Assembly (NCBI GenBank): GCA_040616305.1
Contig: CP159918.1
Span: forward strand, 186,001 to 250,000
DNA length: 64,000 nucleotides
Reading direction: 5' to 3'
Source: UBA1876 sp003446665
GTDB lineage: Bacteria; Synergistota; Synergistia; Synergistales; Thermovirgaceae
The notes beneath the pieces were generated by a model. The model did not search any database and was not told the DNA's origin. It saw nothing but the letters and a program-made list of their open reading frames with translations. A program made the position numbers and the translations under genes. Positions 16,604 through 25,488 of this stretch are shown here, in pieces. Position 1 is the stretch's first letter. Each line of letters begins with the position of its first letter.

Positions 16604-19600
16604 TCATTTGTAGAAAAGCTCCAGAATTTCGTCCGCTATCTTCTCGACGTCGTGGTAGACTTGCTTTCCAGTGAAGCGCATCGTCCGCCATCCTGCGCCG
16701 CGGAGGCGGGCCTCACGTTCTTTGTCGGCTTGCTTTCTTGCATGCCCCCGGTGGTATGGTTCACCGTCGACCTCAATGGCGAACCGTTTCGACCCGCCGA
16801 TGAGTGCCAAATCGATCAGGCAGCCTGCACTCGGGTATTGGGGGACGGGGTGCAGCCCCCTGGCTGCAAGAGCGTAATAGAGAGCCCTTTCAGCCGGTGA
16901 CTGGAGCTTTTCTTCTGTTTGTTGCCCGGCCCCGCGAAGGCCTTCATATTGCACGTACCTCGCCAGGTCTTTCAGGACTCCGTCGAGGCGCATGCACTCC
17001 CGGGCGGACCCCACGACAATGAGGCACTTCCGGGCCCTGGTGACGGCCACGTTGACAAGGTTTTCCGTTTTGTTGATCCAGCGGAGGGTGCGGTCGCCGG
17101 TTTTCGGGTTGATCACGGTGGAAAAGAATATGATGTCCTTTTCGTCGCCCTGGAAACGGTGCGCCGTCCCCACCACGACATCCAGGGGTCCGAGACGTTC
17201 GTCGAGAAGGTTTGCCTGGCGACGGAAAGGCGTGACCACGCCTATGGAGATTTCACCCGATTCCGGGTGCTCCCGGATCGCCAGAACCCTTTCCTCGATC
17301 CTGTCGACCTCGGCGGTGTTCGTCTTGTCAGACCCATCCAGGAAGCCGACTTCGTCCCAGTGGATCCCCCGCGGGATGCCTTCAGGGACTTGCGCTTCTT
17401 CCGAAAAGATGATGAGCCTGTTCTGGTAAAAACGGTCATTCGAAAACCCGATGATCTCCCTGATGCTCCTGTAGTGTTCGAGCAGCCAGTGCGTTTTCCG
17501 GCCGCTTTCGCGCACCCGTTTCTCCGCGAGGTCGAAGAGGGAAACATCCCGGTAACTCATGTCTTGCCACAGGTGCATGACGCCCGCTTTCCCCGCGAGA
17601 TACTGGTCAAGGTCGGTTGGCAGGGTGCAAATGTGTTTCAATTGGTAGGGGTCGCCGAGGATGACGACGTTCTTTGCCCGGTACATGAGGGGTATGGCTG
17701 AGGGGATATCACATTGGCTGGCTTCGTCGATGATGAGGTAATCGAAGGCCGCAGGCAACAGAGGAATCGATTTTTCCGTCGAGAGATTCGTGGTGATCCA
17801 GACCGGGAAAGCTTTCAGGACGTCCGGGAAACATGATCTGGCTTTTTTCAAAAGTTCTTTCGCAGCCGCAGCGCCGGTATTCTTCCGGAATGCCTTGTCC
17901 ATGGACTCGGCGAAGGTGCGGATGTGCTCTGTTTCCGAATAGTTCATGTTCCCCCGTTTGCGGGCCAGCGCGTTTTTGACAAGGTTTTGTGTGGCGGTAA
18001 AGAGCTGTTTTTCCGCTTCGTCCTTTTTTTGTTTGAGCAGGTCAAGGGGTGGCGATTTGTCCAGGAGGGCCTCGAGTTTCTCCATTTCGCCCGATGTCTT
18101 CAGGTAGAGGGCGATTTCTGACAATTTCCCCTCCCATTCGTCGGAATCCCCGCGAAAAACCCAGTCGGCGGCCGTTTCCCCCCATGTTCCCTTCAAGCTT
18201 GAATCCAGGGTGTCCAGTTTCCTGCCCACGTACCCGCGGTTGAAAAAGCGCAGAAACTTTTCGAGCCATGAAAGCCGGCCCTGCAGCAATCGGGATTTTT
18301 CCCGAAGCCTGGCCAAGACGGTTTCGTGGTCCACGTTCAGTGCGGGTCCAATTTTTATGGCCGCGCCGACCTCTTCGGGAATCATGCCGATGAGCAGCTC
18401 CCTTGATTTTTTGATGTCATTGGCGATCTTTTGCAGTTCGCCGTATTGTTTCCCCGCATCTGCAAAGGCCTTTTGCTTTTCCTCGTACCGGGTTTGAGCC
18501 GTGGGATCGCCGGTGAGGGTGGCCATCACCAGTTCCGGTTTCTTGAGGTTTTCAAGAGCGGCCTTCCTGTATTCCCAGGACCCAGTCCTCACAAAAAACT
18601 CCTTTCCCAGTGATTCACCGAGTCTTTCAATGACGACATCAACGGCCTTGTTGTTTTTGGAGGAAAACAGTACTGTTTTGCCCTGAAAGACGAGGTTTGC
18701 GATCAGGTTGACGACAACTTGCGATTTCCCTGTGCCGGGTGGGCCGGTTATCACGGTCCAATCAAAGCTGAGGGCTGAACCAAGTGCTTCATCCTGTGAG
18801 GGGTTCGACGGGAGCACCCTGATTATCGGCTGTAGGGATTTTGTTTCCGCCTTTTGCTCCTCCCGGTCGGGAAGTTTGAGGATGTTCCCCAAAGCGGAGT
18901 CGCCGATATGTTTTTCCGTGTCCTTCGTCCGGAGCAGGCCGATTTCCTGGAGGAGCGAAGCTGTGTACACGGCAGGCGCACTGGTGTAGAGGACCGCCTG
19001 GTTGAAAAGGGTAGGTTGACCTTCAGGGGGTTCCGTGAAGGGGTGGAGGAGCTCCGGGTTGATATAGGTCTTTTCCAAACCGAAACATTCCAGCAGGTAA
19101 CTGACTTTTTCCTGGAAGGATTCGATTTTTCCCAGTTCCTCGGCGATTTCCAAAACAGCGGCTTTCGTCTCCTCCTCACCGAGGTCCAGCACCCTTTCGA
19201 GGAAAAAATGGTTCAGCATGTTCTCGGATTCCCTCTGAAGCATGATCCCCGCGGGATGCCTTACAGGCCTGACGGCCACCTGGAAAAGGGGGAAGACTTC
19301 GCCGAGGGGGTTGAGCCAGATGGGGTACCCGTAATACAGGGTGCCTTCCTTGCCTTCAATGAGCGCGGGGGTAAAAAAGGATTTGCTGCTTTCTGTCTCC
19401 CTGACAGGGCCGACAGTGTCCTTTTCGAGGGCGATGAGCTCCTCCTGCTCGAAAAAGTTGAAAAGCCGCTTTTCCTCCATCGAATCCGGGCGCAGCCGCT
19501 TCGATTTGTTGTTTTCAGCCTCGATGCATCCTGTGTAATAGGCCAGAAGCCTGGACAGTTCGGAGTCTGAATATTCCGTTTTGCGATCGGGGATTTCCCC

Positions 19601-20002
19601 TTGGGGACCTTCGGGCCGGCGCGCCCGCGTTGAGGCCTTCCGGGGGCTGGATGGTTTGGGCCGCTTTGGAGGTTGCTTTTCCAGGGTGTGCTGAGGTTGA
19701 CCGGTATTTTGGATAAAGCCGTCGGAAACGAGTTTTTTCAATAGAAATTCGTCGACTTCATACTTCCGCCCGGCGGGTGACGCCGAAAGGACCCTGTCGA
19801 AACGGAAATTCCTCACGTCCTCGCGGTAGTGACAATACCCACCGAAATACACATTGTTATAGCCGTAGACATCAACCTCGCGTTCTTTCACTTTTTGGTC
19901 GGTGGTCTCCGAGTAGTATTTTATTTTGACGGTTTCCCGGTCTTTGAAACATTGGATGATGATCGTTCTCAGAGTTTCGGTTTCACCAGGCATGAAACGC
20001 AC
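16604..20002 (-). CDS. WYL-like / SF1 helicase / PD-(D/E)XK (DUF559-Vsr-like) fusion protein
   Basis: 1132 residues in one frame from a GTG at 20002 behind AAGGAG. Residues 15-75 (VKIKYYS, VYFGGYCHYREDVRNFRFDRV) look like a WYL domain, a ligand or nucleic-acid sensor. A DNA2/NAM7-type helicase follows: Walker A ITGPPGTGKSQVV near 410, LIIDEASQCDIPSA near 755, GDPYQLKHI, then GTAHRFQGDEKDIIFF and NVAVTRARK near 990-1030. The last 100 residues (SPAERALYYAL, then FAIEVDGEPYH and WRTMRFTGKQV) are a Vsr/DUF559-type endonuclease with the E-x-D catalytic core. Single-gene helicase-nuclease defence proteins are known (Mokosh-like, Nhi-like); this domain set suggests a self-contained anti-phage protein. 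It is convergent with the YprA-like gene. Confidence 0.85.
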   Translation of the reverse strand: MRFMPGETETLRTIIIQCFKDRETVKIKYYSETTDQKVKEREVDVYGYNNVYFGGYCHYREDVRNFRFDRVLSASPAGRKYEVDEFLLKKLVSDGFIQNTGQPQHTLEKQPPKRPKPSSPRKASTRARRPEGPQGEIPDRKTEYSDSELSRLLAYYTGCIEAENNKSKRLRPDSMEEKRLFNFFEQEELIALEKDTVGPVRETESSKSFFTPALIEGKEGTLYYGYPIWLNPLGEVFPLFQVAVRPVRHPAGIMLQRESENMLNHFFLERVLDLGEEETKAAVLEIAEELGKIESFQEKVSYLLECFGLEKTYINPELLHPFTEPPEGQPTLFNQAVLYTSAPAVYTASLLQEIGLLRTKDTEKHIGDSALGNILKLPDREEQKAETKSLQPIIRVLPSNPSQDEALGSALSFDWTVITGPPGTGKSQVVVNLIANLVFQGKTVLFSSKNNKAVDVVIERLGESLGKEFFVRTGSWEYRKAALENLKKPELVMATLTGDPTAQTRYEEKQKAFADAGKQYGELQKIANDIKKSRELLIGMIPEEVGAAIKIGPALNVDHETVLARLREKSRLLQGRLSWLEKFLRFFNRGYVGRKLDTLDSSLKGTWGETAADWVFRGDSDEWEGKLSEIALYLKTSGEMEKLEALLDKSPPLDLLKQKKDEAEKQLFTATQNLVKNALARKRGNMNYSETEHIRTFAESMDKAFRKNTGAAAAKELLKKARSCFPDVLKAFPVWITTNLSTEKSIPLLPAAFDYLIIDEASQCDIPSAIPLMYRAKNVVILGDPYQLKHICTLPTDLDQYLAGKAGVMHLWQDMSYRDVSLFDLAEKRVRESGRKTHWLLEHYRSIREIIGFSNDRFYQNRLIIFSEEAQVPEGIPRGIHWDEVGFLDGSDKTNTAEVDRIEERVLAIREHPESGEISIGVVTPFRRQANLLDERLGPLDVVVGTAHRFQGDEKDIIFFSTVINPKTGDRTLRWINKTENLVNVAVTRARKCLIVVGSARECMRLDGVLKDLARYVQYEGLRGAGQQTEEKLQSPAERALYYALAARGLHPVPQYPSAGCLIDLALIGGSKRFAIEVDGEPYHRGHARKQADKEREARLRGAGWRTMRFTGKQVYHDVEKIADEILELFYK

Positions 20003-20116
20003 CCCATTCTCCTTCCGCAGACCTTCTAAACGAAGAATAGCATGAAATCCCGCGGGTGATGTTTTTCACCCGGCATGTTGCGCACCCCGCCTTGCGAGGC
20101 GGATGCGGACAGTTTT

Positions 20117-20776
20117 TTAGCCCTGTTTTATGTTCCTCCCCGCACCGTCGGTCTCCAGGACGAACAGCTGCACCACCCATTTTCGTTCCTCACGCCCGAG
20201 GGAATCAAAATTTTCTCCGCGGCCGATGCAGGTGAAACCGAGCCGGGTGAGCATGAGTTCGAGCCTGTCTGGCGAAAGGCCGTTAAAAAGGCGGCCCTTT
20301 TCGTCCCGTCCCTGGATGGGTTCGCCGCCTGCGTCCACGGGAAGCGAAACAAGAAGCCGCCCGCCGGGCTTGAGGACGCGCCTGAGCCCGAAGGCGGCGT
20401 CGAAGAGGGTTTCTTCTGGCAGGTGCATCAAGACGGCGGAGCAGAGGATGCCGTCGAAGCTGTGGTCGCCGATGGTGTCAAGTCCGGGGAGGGCGTCGCA
20501 GGCGAGGCGGTCCTTGAGGACGGGGTTTGTTCTGAGGCCTTCGGCGACGAGCTCCCGGCAGGGGTCAACGCCGCAGGCGTCGTAGCCGGCTTCAAGAAGA
20601 AGGAGCACGTCTCGACCTGCGGCCGCCCCGACGTCGAGGATTTTCGTTGCCTTGGGAAAAGCCGCGTCAAACCAGAGCTCGATCCCGCCCCTGGCGCGTG
20701 CATACCTTTGTGCCAGGGCCCTGGCGTTGTTCCTGTAATATTGCTGTGTCTCGTGGTCGGAAGAGGCCTTTTTCAT
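20117..20776 (-). CDS. Class I SAM-dependent methyltransferase
   Basis: 219 residues with motif I KILDVGAAAGRDVLLLL near residue 45, an acidic residue at the end of the second strand (CGVDP), FDGILCSAVLMHLP near 105 as motif post-I/II, and LRRVLKPGGRLLVSLP near 135 as motif III. This is a typical Methyltransf_11/25 protein acting on a small molecule or an unknown substrate. GC-rich codon use indicates resident chromosome. It is 114 bases beyond the start of the fusion helicase and shares its strand. Confidence 0.88.
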   Translation of the reverse strand: MKKASSDHETQQYYRNNARALAQRYARARGGIELWFDAAFPKATKILDVGAAAGRDVLLLLEAGYDACGVDPCRELVAEGLRTNPVLKDRLACDALPGLDTIGDHSFDGILCSAVLMHLPEETLFDAAFGLRRVLKPGGRLLVSLPVDAGGEPIQGRDEKGRLFNGLSPDRLELMLTRLGFTCIGRGENFDSLGREERKWVVQLFVLETDGAGRNIKQG

Positions 20777-20961
20777 TTTGGGGAATCATCCTTATAGGTT
20801 CTGCTTCCGCGACGGTAATCATTCTACCTAACTAACACGTGAAAAGGAAACGGAGTTTCATCTTCCAGAGGATCTTCGTTTATTCACACAATAATTTCTG
20901 GTGTTCACGAAAAAAGAAAAACGAGTGGTTGTCGAATTTTTCCGCGGTATGGAGTGCCTGT

Positions 20962-22131
20962 TCAAAACAGCCTGATGATCGAGTCGAGGCTGCTTTTTCT
21001 TTTGAGGCCGACAAAGGCCTTGCAGGGCAGGTAAAGGGCGGCGAGTCCCAGGGCCCAGCAGAGGTAGCCCACCTCGTAACCGGGCGGTTGGGGAAAGAGC
21101 TTCCCCACCAGCAGGAAAAGATACAGGTGCAGGATGTAAAAGAAAAAGGGGCATTTCCCGAAGACCTGCAGGGGGTTTTTGCCGTCGCTCCAGAATTGTT
21201 GCCCGGCCCGGGCGAAAGCTGAAATGGCCAGAAGCGCAACGCCGGAAAAAAGAAGCATGTAGGCGATGCTGGGCGGATATTTGGTCACCGCCAGGAAGGC
21301 GATGACGCCTTCGCCTTGGACGGGATGGGTGTTCCCGAAGCCGCCGAAAAGGCGAAGCAAGACAAAGGCTGCCACGAGGGCGGCTCCTGCGAAAGGAAGC
21401 ACACGCTCCGTTTTGACGCGCTCGGCCTGGAGGCGGCGTGCGAGCACCATGCCGAAGAGGGCGAAGACAAACCAGGGGAGCACCGGGTAGAGGACGAAGA
21501 CGCGAAGGTCTTCCGTTTTGAGCCCCGAGGGGATGAAGGAGAACATCGCAGGGAGGCTGACGGATTCCATGGGATCGGGAAAGCCCAGGTGGATGCGGAC
21601 GAGCCATTGGGTTGTGAGGGCCAGAACGACTCCGAGGGCGGCCATGGCTCTCGCGGGAGCCCGCAGCAACAAGGACCCGAAGGCCATGGACCCGGCGAGG
21701 GAATAGAGCACGCCGAATTCGAGGGTGACGGCGGGGTTTTCGGTCTGCGAGGGATAGGCCAGGGACCAGACGAGATTCTCCAGGGTCAGCATGATGACCA
21801 CCAGGACGGCTGCGCGGATCCAGTAGTGACGGATGATCCTTGCCTCGGGCCACCCGGCTTCGCGCCTGCTTTTGGCGAAAAAGACCATTCCCGCCCCCAT
21901 GATGAGGGCGAATCCGGGGGCGCAGCTGTGGGTGACAAACCGGGTGAAGAAGGCCTGGAGCGTGCCGTAGTCGGGAACAGGCATGGCCCAGAATTCGAAA
22001 AAACCTTTGTGGCACACCAGACCAATGGTGTGATCTAGGGCCATGAGCATCATGATGAGTCCGCGCGTGGCGTCCAGCTCCGGAAGGCGCCTGCTCCCCG
22101 AAGGCGTTGTGCCTGCTTGTGTCAGTGCCAT
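20962..22131 (-). CDS. Multi-pass membrane protein, DUF1624/YeiB-like acyltransferase
   Basis: 389 residues from the ATG at 22131, preceded by AAGGGAG. RLPELDATRGLIMMLMALDHT at the N-terminus is the hallmark of the heparan-alpha-glucosaminide N-acetyltransferase-like (DUF1624) and YeiB-type membrane acyltransferase families, which use the conserved Asp/His pair at the first helix. About ten hydrophobic helices follow, with a conserved FFYILHLYLF near the C-terminus. It probably transfers an acyl group across or within the membrane; the substrate is unknown. A longer open frame to 22188 lacks a better ribosome site. Confidence 0.75.
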   Translation of the reverse strand: MALTQAGTTPSGSRRLPELDATRGLIMMLMALDHTIGLVCHKGFFEFWAMPVPDYGTLQAFFTRFVTHSCAPGFALIMGAGMVFFAKSRREAGWPEARIIRHYWIRAAVLVVIMLTLENLVWSLAYPSQTENPAVTLEFGVLYSLAGSMAFGSLLLRAPARAMAALGVVLALTTQWLVRIHLGFPDPMESVSLPAMFSFIPSGLKTEDLRVFVLYPVLPWFVFALFGMVLARRLQAERVKTERVLPFAGAALVAAFVLLRLFGGFGNTHPVQGEGVIAFLAVTKYPPSIAYMLLFSGVALLAISAFARAGQQFWSDGKNPLQVFGKCPFFFYILHLYLFLLVGKLFPQPPGYEVGYLCWALGLAALYLPCKAFVGLKRKSSLDSIIRLF

Positions 22132-22162
22132 GGAATTCTCCCTTGCGGTTCTTTTTTGAAGG

Positions 22163-22300
22163 TCACGCCAGAAACCCGATGCTTTCAAGGGGCCTGTTGA
22201 TGCCTTCGGTCTTGGCGAAAGGTGACAGGATCAGCTTCTCGAAAGCCCCGACGCCCTTGAATCGGCTCCGGCCTTTTCCCTTGCCTCCGATTTCGATCAC
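22163..22300 (-). CDS. Possible 45-residue small protein upstream of the membrane acyltransferase
   Basis: A GTG at 22300 opens a 45-codon frame ending TGA at 22163 with the C-terminus EKLILSPFAKTEGINRPL. It precedes the acyltransferase on the same strand. The ribosome site GGAGG lies too close to the GTG, and I recognise no family, so it is only a candidate. The remainder of the 22132-22517 gap is non-coding. Confidence 0.22.
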   Translation of the reverse strand: MIEIGGKGKGRSRFKGVGAFEKLILSPFAKTEGINRPLESIGFLA

Positions 22301-22392
22301 CTCCCATATCAGTACGTAACGTAATTTTACGAAATGATATGCATTTTGAAAAATGAATGTACGATCATTGCGTCTGCATCCCCCTGGTCAAC

Positions 22393-22421
22393 TTGAAAAA
22401 CCGGCACCGCGGGTATATGCT
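22393..22421 (+). promoter_or_regulatory. Promoter candidate for panB-panE
   Basis: TTGAAA (22393-22398), 17 bases, TATGCT (22416-22421), about 97 bases before the panB ATG. Confidence 0.35.
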
Positions 22422-22517
22422 CTCGATTAAATATCGCAAACGGTCAAGCAAATGAGCAAACCAGTCGGATACGAAGGTGAGCAGAAGGCAAGGGCTCAAA
22501 AAGGAGTGGATAGCCAT

Positions 22518-23351
22518 ATGGCAAAAGTCACGATCCCGGCACTGAAGAAGATGAAGAAAGAAGAGGGCCGCAAGATAACCATGATTACGGCATATGACTA
22601 CACCCAGGCTTCCCTGGCGGAGAAGGCCGGAATCGATGTCATTCTGGTCGGCGATTCTCTTGCGATGACGATCCTCGGCCATGAGGGGACCATCGCCCTG
22701 ACGACGGAGGAGATGATCGCCCATATCAAGCCCGTGGTAAAGGGGGCTCCCACACCGCATGTTATTGGGGACATGGTCTTCGGGTCCTATAACGAGAGCC
22801 TGCCCCAGGCCATCCACAACGCCAGCCGCCTGATGAAGGAGGGGGGTTGCGACAGCGTCAAGCTGGAAGGCGGGAGGCCCGACGTGGTGAAGGCCATCGT
22901 GGACGCGGGGATTCCCGTCCAGGGGCACATCGGTCTCACCCCCCAGACGGCGTCAATGCTCGGCGGGTTCAAGGTCCAGGGGAAGAGCCTTGACGCCGCG
23001 AAGAAGCTCGTCGACGATGCGGTAGCCATTGAAGAGGCCGGGGCTTATTCCATCGTGGTCGAATGTGTTCCTGAAGAAGTGGCCCGGGCCATCACCGAGG
23101 CGGTGACGATTCCGACCATCGGTATCGGTGCCGGCCGGTACTGCGACGGTCAGGTCCTGGTCTATCACGACATGCTCGGCATGTTCGACAGGTTCGTGCC
23201 GAAGTTCGTCAAACAATATGCCAGAATCGGCGATGAAATCGTGAATGCTCTCAAGCAATACAAGGAAGAGGTCGTTGCGGGAGACTTTCCCGAAGAGCGG
23301 CATGCCTTCGGCGGGCTGAGCAAAGAGGATATGGACAGTCTGAAGGACTGA
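22518..23351 (+). CDS. panB: 3-methyl-2-oxobutanoate hydroxymethyltransferase (first copy)
   Basis: 277 residues. PanB adds a hydroxymethyl group from methylene-tetrahydrofolate to 2-oxoisovalerate, giving ketopantoate for pantothenate and CoA. ITMITAYDYTQASLAEKAG, VILVGDSLAMTILGHEGT, VKLEGG, HIGLTPQ and VVECVPEEVA are the family blocks; Asp in GDSL binds the metal and Glu in VECVP is the catalytic position. The ATG at 22518 follows AAAAAGGAGTG. panE is 19 bases downstream, so both ketopantoate steps are one operon. A second, diverged panB lies at 62167-63021. Confidence 0.95.
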   Translation: MAKVTIPALKKMKKEEGRKITMITAYDYTQASLAEKAGIDVILVGDSLAMTILGHEGTIALTTEEMIAHIKPVVKGAPTPHVIGDMVFGSYNESLPQAIHNASRLMKEGGCDSVKLEGGRPDVVKAIVDAGIPVQGHIGLTPQTASMLGGFKVQGKSLDAAKKLVDDAVAIEEAGAYSIVVECVPEEVARAITEAVTIPTIGIGAGRYCDGQVLVYHDMLGMFDRFVPKFVKQYARIGDEIVNALKQYKEEVVAGDFPEERHAFGGLSKEDMDSLKD

Positions 23352-23370
23352 AAAGGGTGGAGGTTTCCGG

Positions 23371-24285
23371 ATGAAGATAGCCGTGCTCGGTTCTGGAGCA
23401 ATGGGGTGCCTTTACGGCGGAATGCTTTCGGAGGCCGGGTTTGATGTGACCTTGATCGATATATGGAAGGAACATGTGGAGGCCGTCAATACCAGGGGGC
23501 TTCGCATTGAAGGCCTCTCGGACGACAGGGTCATAAAAGACATCCCCGCCGTTACGGATTTTTCGACCCTTGGGAACGTGGACCTTCTCATGGTTTTCGT
23601 AAAGGCGACGGTCACCGGCGAAGCTATGGAAAAGGCTGGGGAGTTGGTGGGCGATGATACGGTGGTCCTGACCCTGCAGAATGGCCTGGGAAATATCGAG
23701 AAGATCTCTGCAGCAGTGGGGAAGGACAAGGTCATCGCCGGCACGACGGGTCACGGTTCTGCATTGATGGGCCCCGGGCACATCCGTCACGCCGGTTCCG
23801 GCGACACCATCCTCGGGGAGCTTGACGGCTCAAAAACCAAAAGGCTCGAGGAGATAGCGGACATCTTCCGGAAGGCCGGATTCAGCGTCAAACTGTCGTC
23901 CAACGTGGTCGGTTTGATCTGGGACAAACTGCTGGTAAACGTCGGAATCAATGCCCTCACAGCCCTGACGGGATTGAAAAACGGCGGGCTGCTGACATTT
24001 GGGGAGACCGAGGAACTCCTCGAAGCCCTTGTGAACGAGGCATGGGAAGTGGCCAGGTGCAAGGGGATCGAACTGGGCTGTGATCCGGTGGAGCACGCAA
24101 AGGATGTCTGCAGACTGACGAAGGAAAACATTTCATCCATGTTGCAGGATGTTACCAAAAGGAGACCGACCGAAATCGATGTCATCAACGGCGCCGTTGT
24201 GGAGGAAGGCGAAGCACTGGGTGTTTCGACGCCGGCCAACAGGGTCGTGACGAAGCTGGTCAAGGTCAGGGAAAGGATGTACTGA
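23371..24285 (+). CDS. panE: 2-dehydropantoate 2-reductase
   Basis: 304 residues, the ApbA/PanE fold. KIAVLGSGAMGCLYGGMLSEA gives the NADPH-binding GxGxxG loop. TLQNGLGNIEKI near residue 100, KLLVNVGINALTALTG near 190 (catalytic Lys) and PTEIDVINGAVVEEG near 270 are the conserved later motifs. It reduces ketopantoate to pantoate, the step after panB, which immediately precedes it. No panC or panD is found in the window. Confidence 0.93.
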   Translation: MKIAVLGSGAMGCLYGGMLSEAGFDVTLIDIWKEHVEAVNTRGLRIEGLSDDRVIKDIPAVTDFSTLGNVDLLMVFVKATVTGEAMEKAGELVGDDTVVLTLQNGLGNIEKISAAVGKDKVIAGTTGHGSALMGPGHIRHAGSGDTILGELDGSKTKRLEEIADIFRKAGFSVKLSSNVVGLIWDKLLVNVGINALTALTGLKNGGLLTFGETEELLEALVNEAWEVARCKGIELGCDPVEHAKDVCRLTKENISSMLQDVTKRRPTEIDVINGAVVEEGEALGVSTPANRVVTKLVKVRERMY

Positions 24286-24450
24286 CTCCCGGGCCCGCTA
24301 AATTGAGTCATCAAATTTCCCCGGAAAACGTCCATGGTCTTGTTGGGGGAAAACAATCCACCAAAGCGGCTTGTATGTGACATATTATTCAGATTGGAAT
24401 ACCCCTAATTCGTGATGGGCCATTCACCTGAACTGCGCCAGGGAGGTTTC

Positions 24451-25200
24451 ATGATGAAAGAACAGGGACGATATTTTTTGAAGGACAAAATACGGAAAAA
24501 GGTGGATTTTACAAAGACGGACCAGTACCGGGGGGTGACGCCGCCGCCGGTACAGAAACCATGTCCTGAGGATCGCGAAAGGATAGTTCTTCCCGAGCCG
24601 GAGGAACCGGGCGGGACGCTTCTGAGGGAGGCCATGGCCAAAAGGGCTTCCCGGAGGAACTTCAGCTGGGATCCCCTCTCGATGGAAGAGCTGTCCTTTC
24701 TCCTGTGGGCGACACAGGGGATGAAGGAAAAGCCCGACGGAGGACATGCCAAACGTGTGGTCCCCTCCGCCGGTTGCCGTCACGCCCTTGAAACCTATCT
24801 TGCCGTCTTCAGGGTGTCGGGGCTCCCGAAAGGCGTTTACCGGTATCTTCCCCTCGAGCACGCCCTCGTGGAGGTGTCCAGGCCGGAAGCGGTGGAAACC
24901 CTGGCGGCCCGGGCGGCGCTTGGTCAGGCCTTCGCCGGGGCGGGTGCCGTGACCTTTCTGTGGACTGCTGTTCCCTATCGAATGGAGTGGCGCTATGGCG
25001 ACGCCTCCTACAAGGTGATCGCCCTCGATGCGGGCCATGTCTGCCAGAACCTTTACCTGGCATGCGAAGCCGTGTCCGCCGGGGCCTGCGCCATAGCGGC
25101 GTACGACCAGGAGCGGGCCGACCGGCTGGCGGGAGTCGACGGCGAAGACGAGTTTGTTGTTTACATGGCGGCCGTGGGGAAGGTCAAACACGCCCGATGA
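24451..25200 (+). CDS. SagB-type nitroreductase-fold oxidoreductase
   Basis: 249 residues from the ATG at 24451 behind GGGAGG. LREAMAKRASRRNFS near residue 55, LSFLLWATQGM, RVVPSAGCRHALETYLAV, GVYRYLP and LDAGHVCQNLYLACEA match the FMN-binding SagB/ThcOx-like nitroreductase family. The N-terminal segment before residue 50 is a short linker typical of the stand-alone bacterial members. No peptide-modification partner (SagC/D) lies nearby, so it is more likely a general flavin oxidoreductase than a thiazole/oxazole enzyme. Not in an obvious operon. Confidence 0.85.
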   Translation: MMKEQGRYFLKDKIRKKVDFTKTDQYRGVTPPPVQKPCPEDRERIVLPEPEEPGGTLLREAMAKRASRRNFSWDPLSMEELSFLLWATQGMKEKPDGGHAKRVVPSAGCRHALETYLAVFRVSGLPKGVYRYLPLEHALVEVSRPEAVETLAARAALGQAFAGAGAVTFLWTAVPYRMEWRYGDASYKVIALDAGHVCQNLYLACEAVSAGACAIAAYDQERADRLAGVDGEDEFVVYMAAVGKVKHAR

Positions 25201-25432
25201 CACCGGGAGGCCCTCCATGGCATGTACGCCTTCGCGCCTTCCGAAAGCCCGAAGAATGTCAAGGCCATTCTGGAGGTTCTTGTCGAAGCCGAGCGGTGTG
25301 CCGTACGCGTGCAGCCGGCTTCGCGCTTGGGTACTTCCGGGCGCGGGGATTTTTTTGCGTGCTCCCTTGTTCTTTCCAATACCAATGATGAAACGGAAAT
25401 GGGCTTGATGCCGTGGTATAACCGGTACAGGT

Positions 25433-25454
25433 CCAGGCACCGACGGGTGCCTGG
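25433..25454. promoter_or_regulatory. Perfect 9-bp hairpin in the leader of the EamA transporter
   Basis: CCAGGCACC, GACG, GGTGCCTGG, lying 34 bases before the EamA start codon. There is no U-run, so it is more likely a leader structure or operator than a terminator. The rest of 25201-25488 has no supported gene. Confidence 0.4.
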
Positions 25455-25488
25455 CTGAAACCTCTTTTGCGGGAGTGAAGCCCCTCTC

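Noticed and set aside
25381..25488. A second attenuator with a short MKRKWA-type leader before the EamA gene
   Set aside because: Only one Trp codon, no ribosome site, and the following hairpin lacks a U-run.
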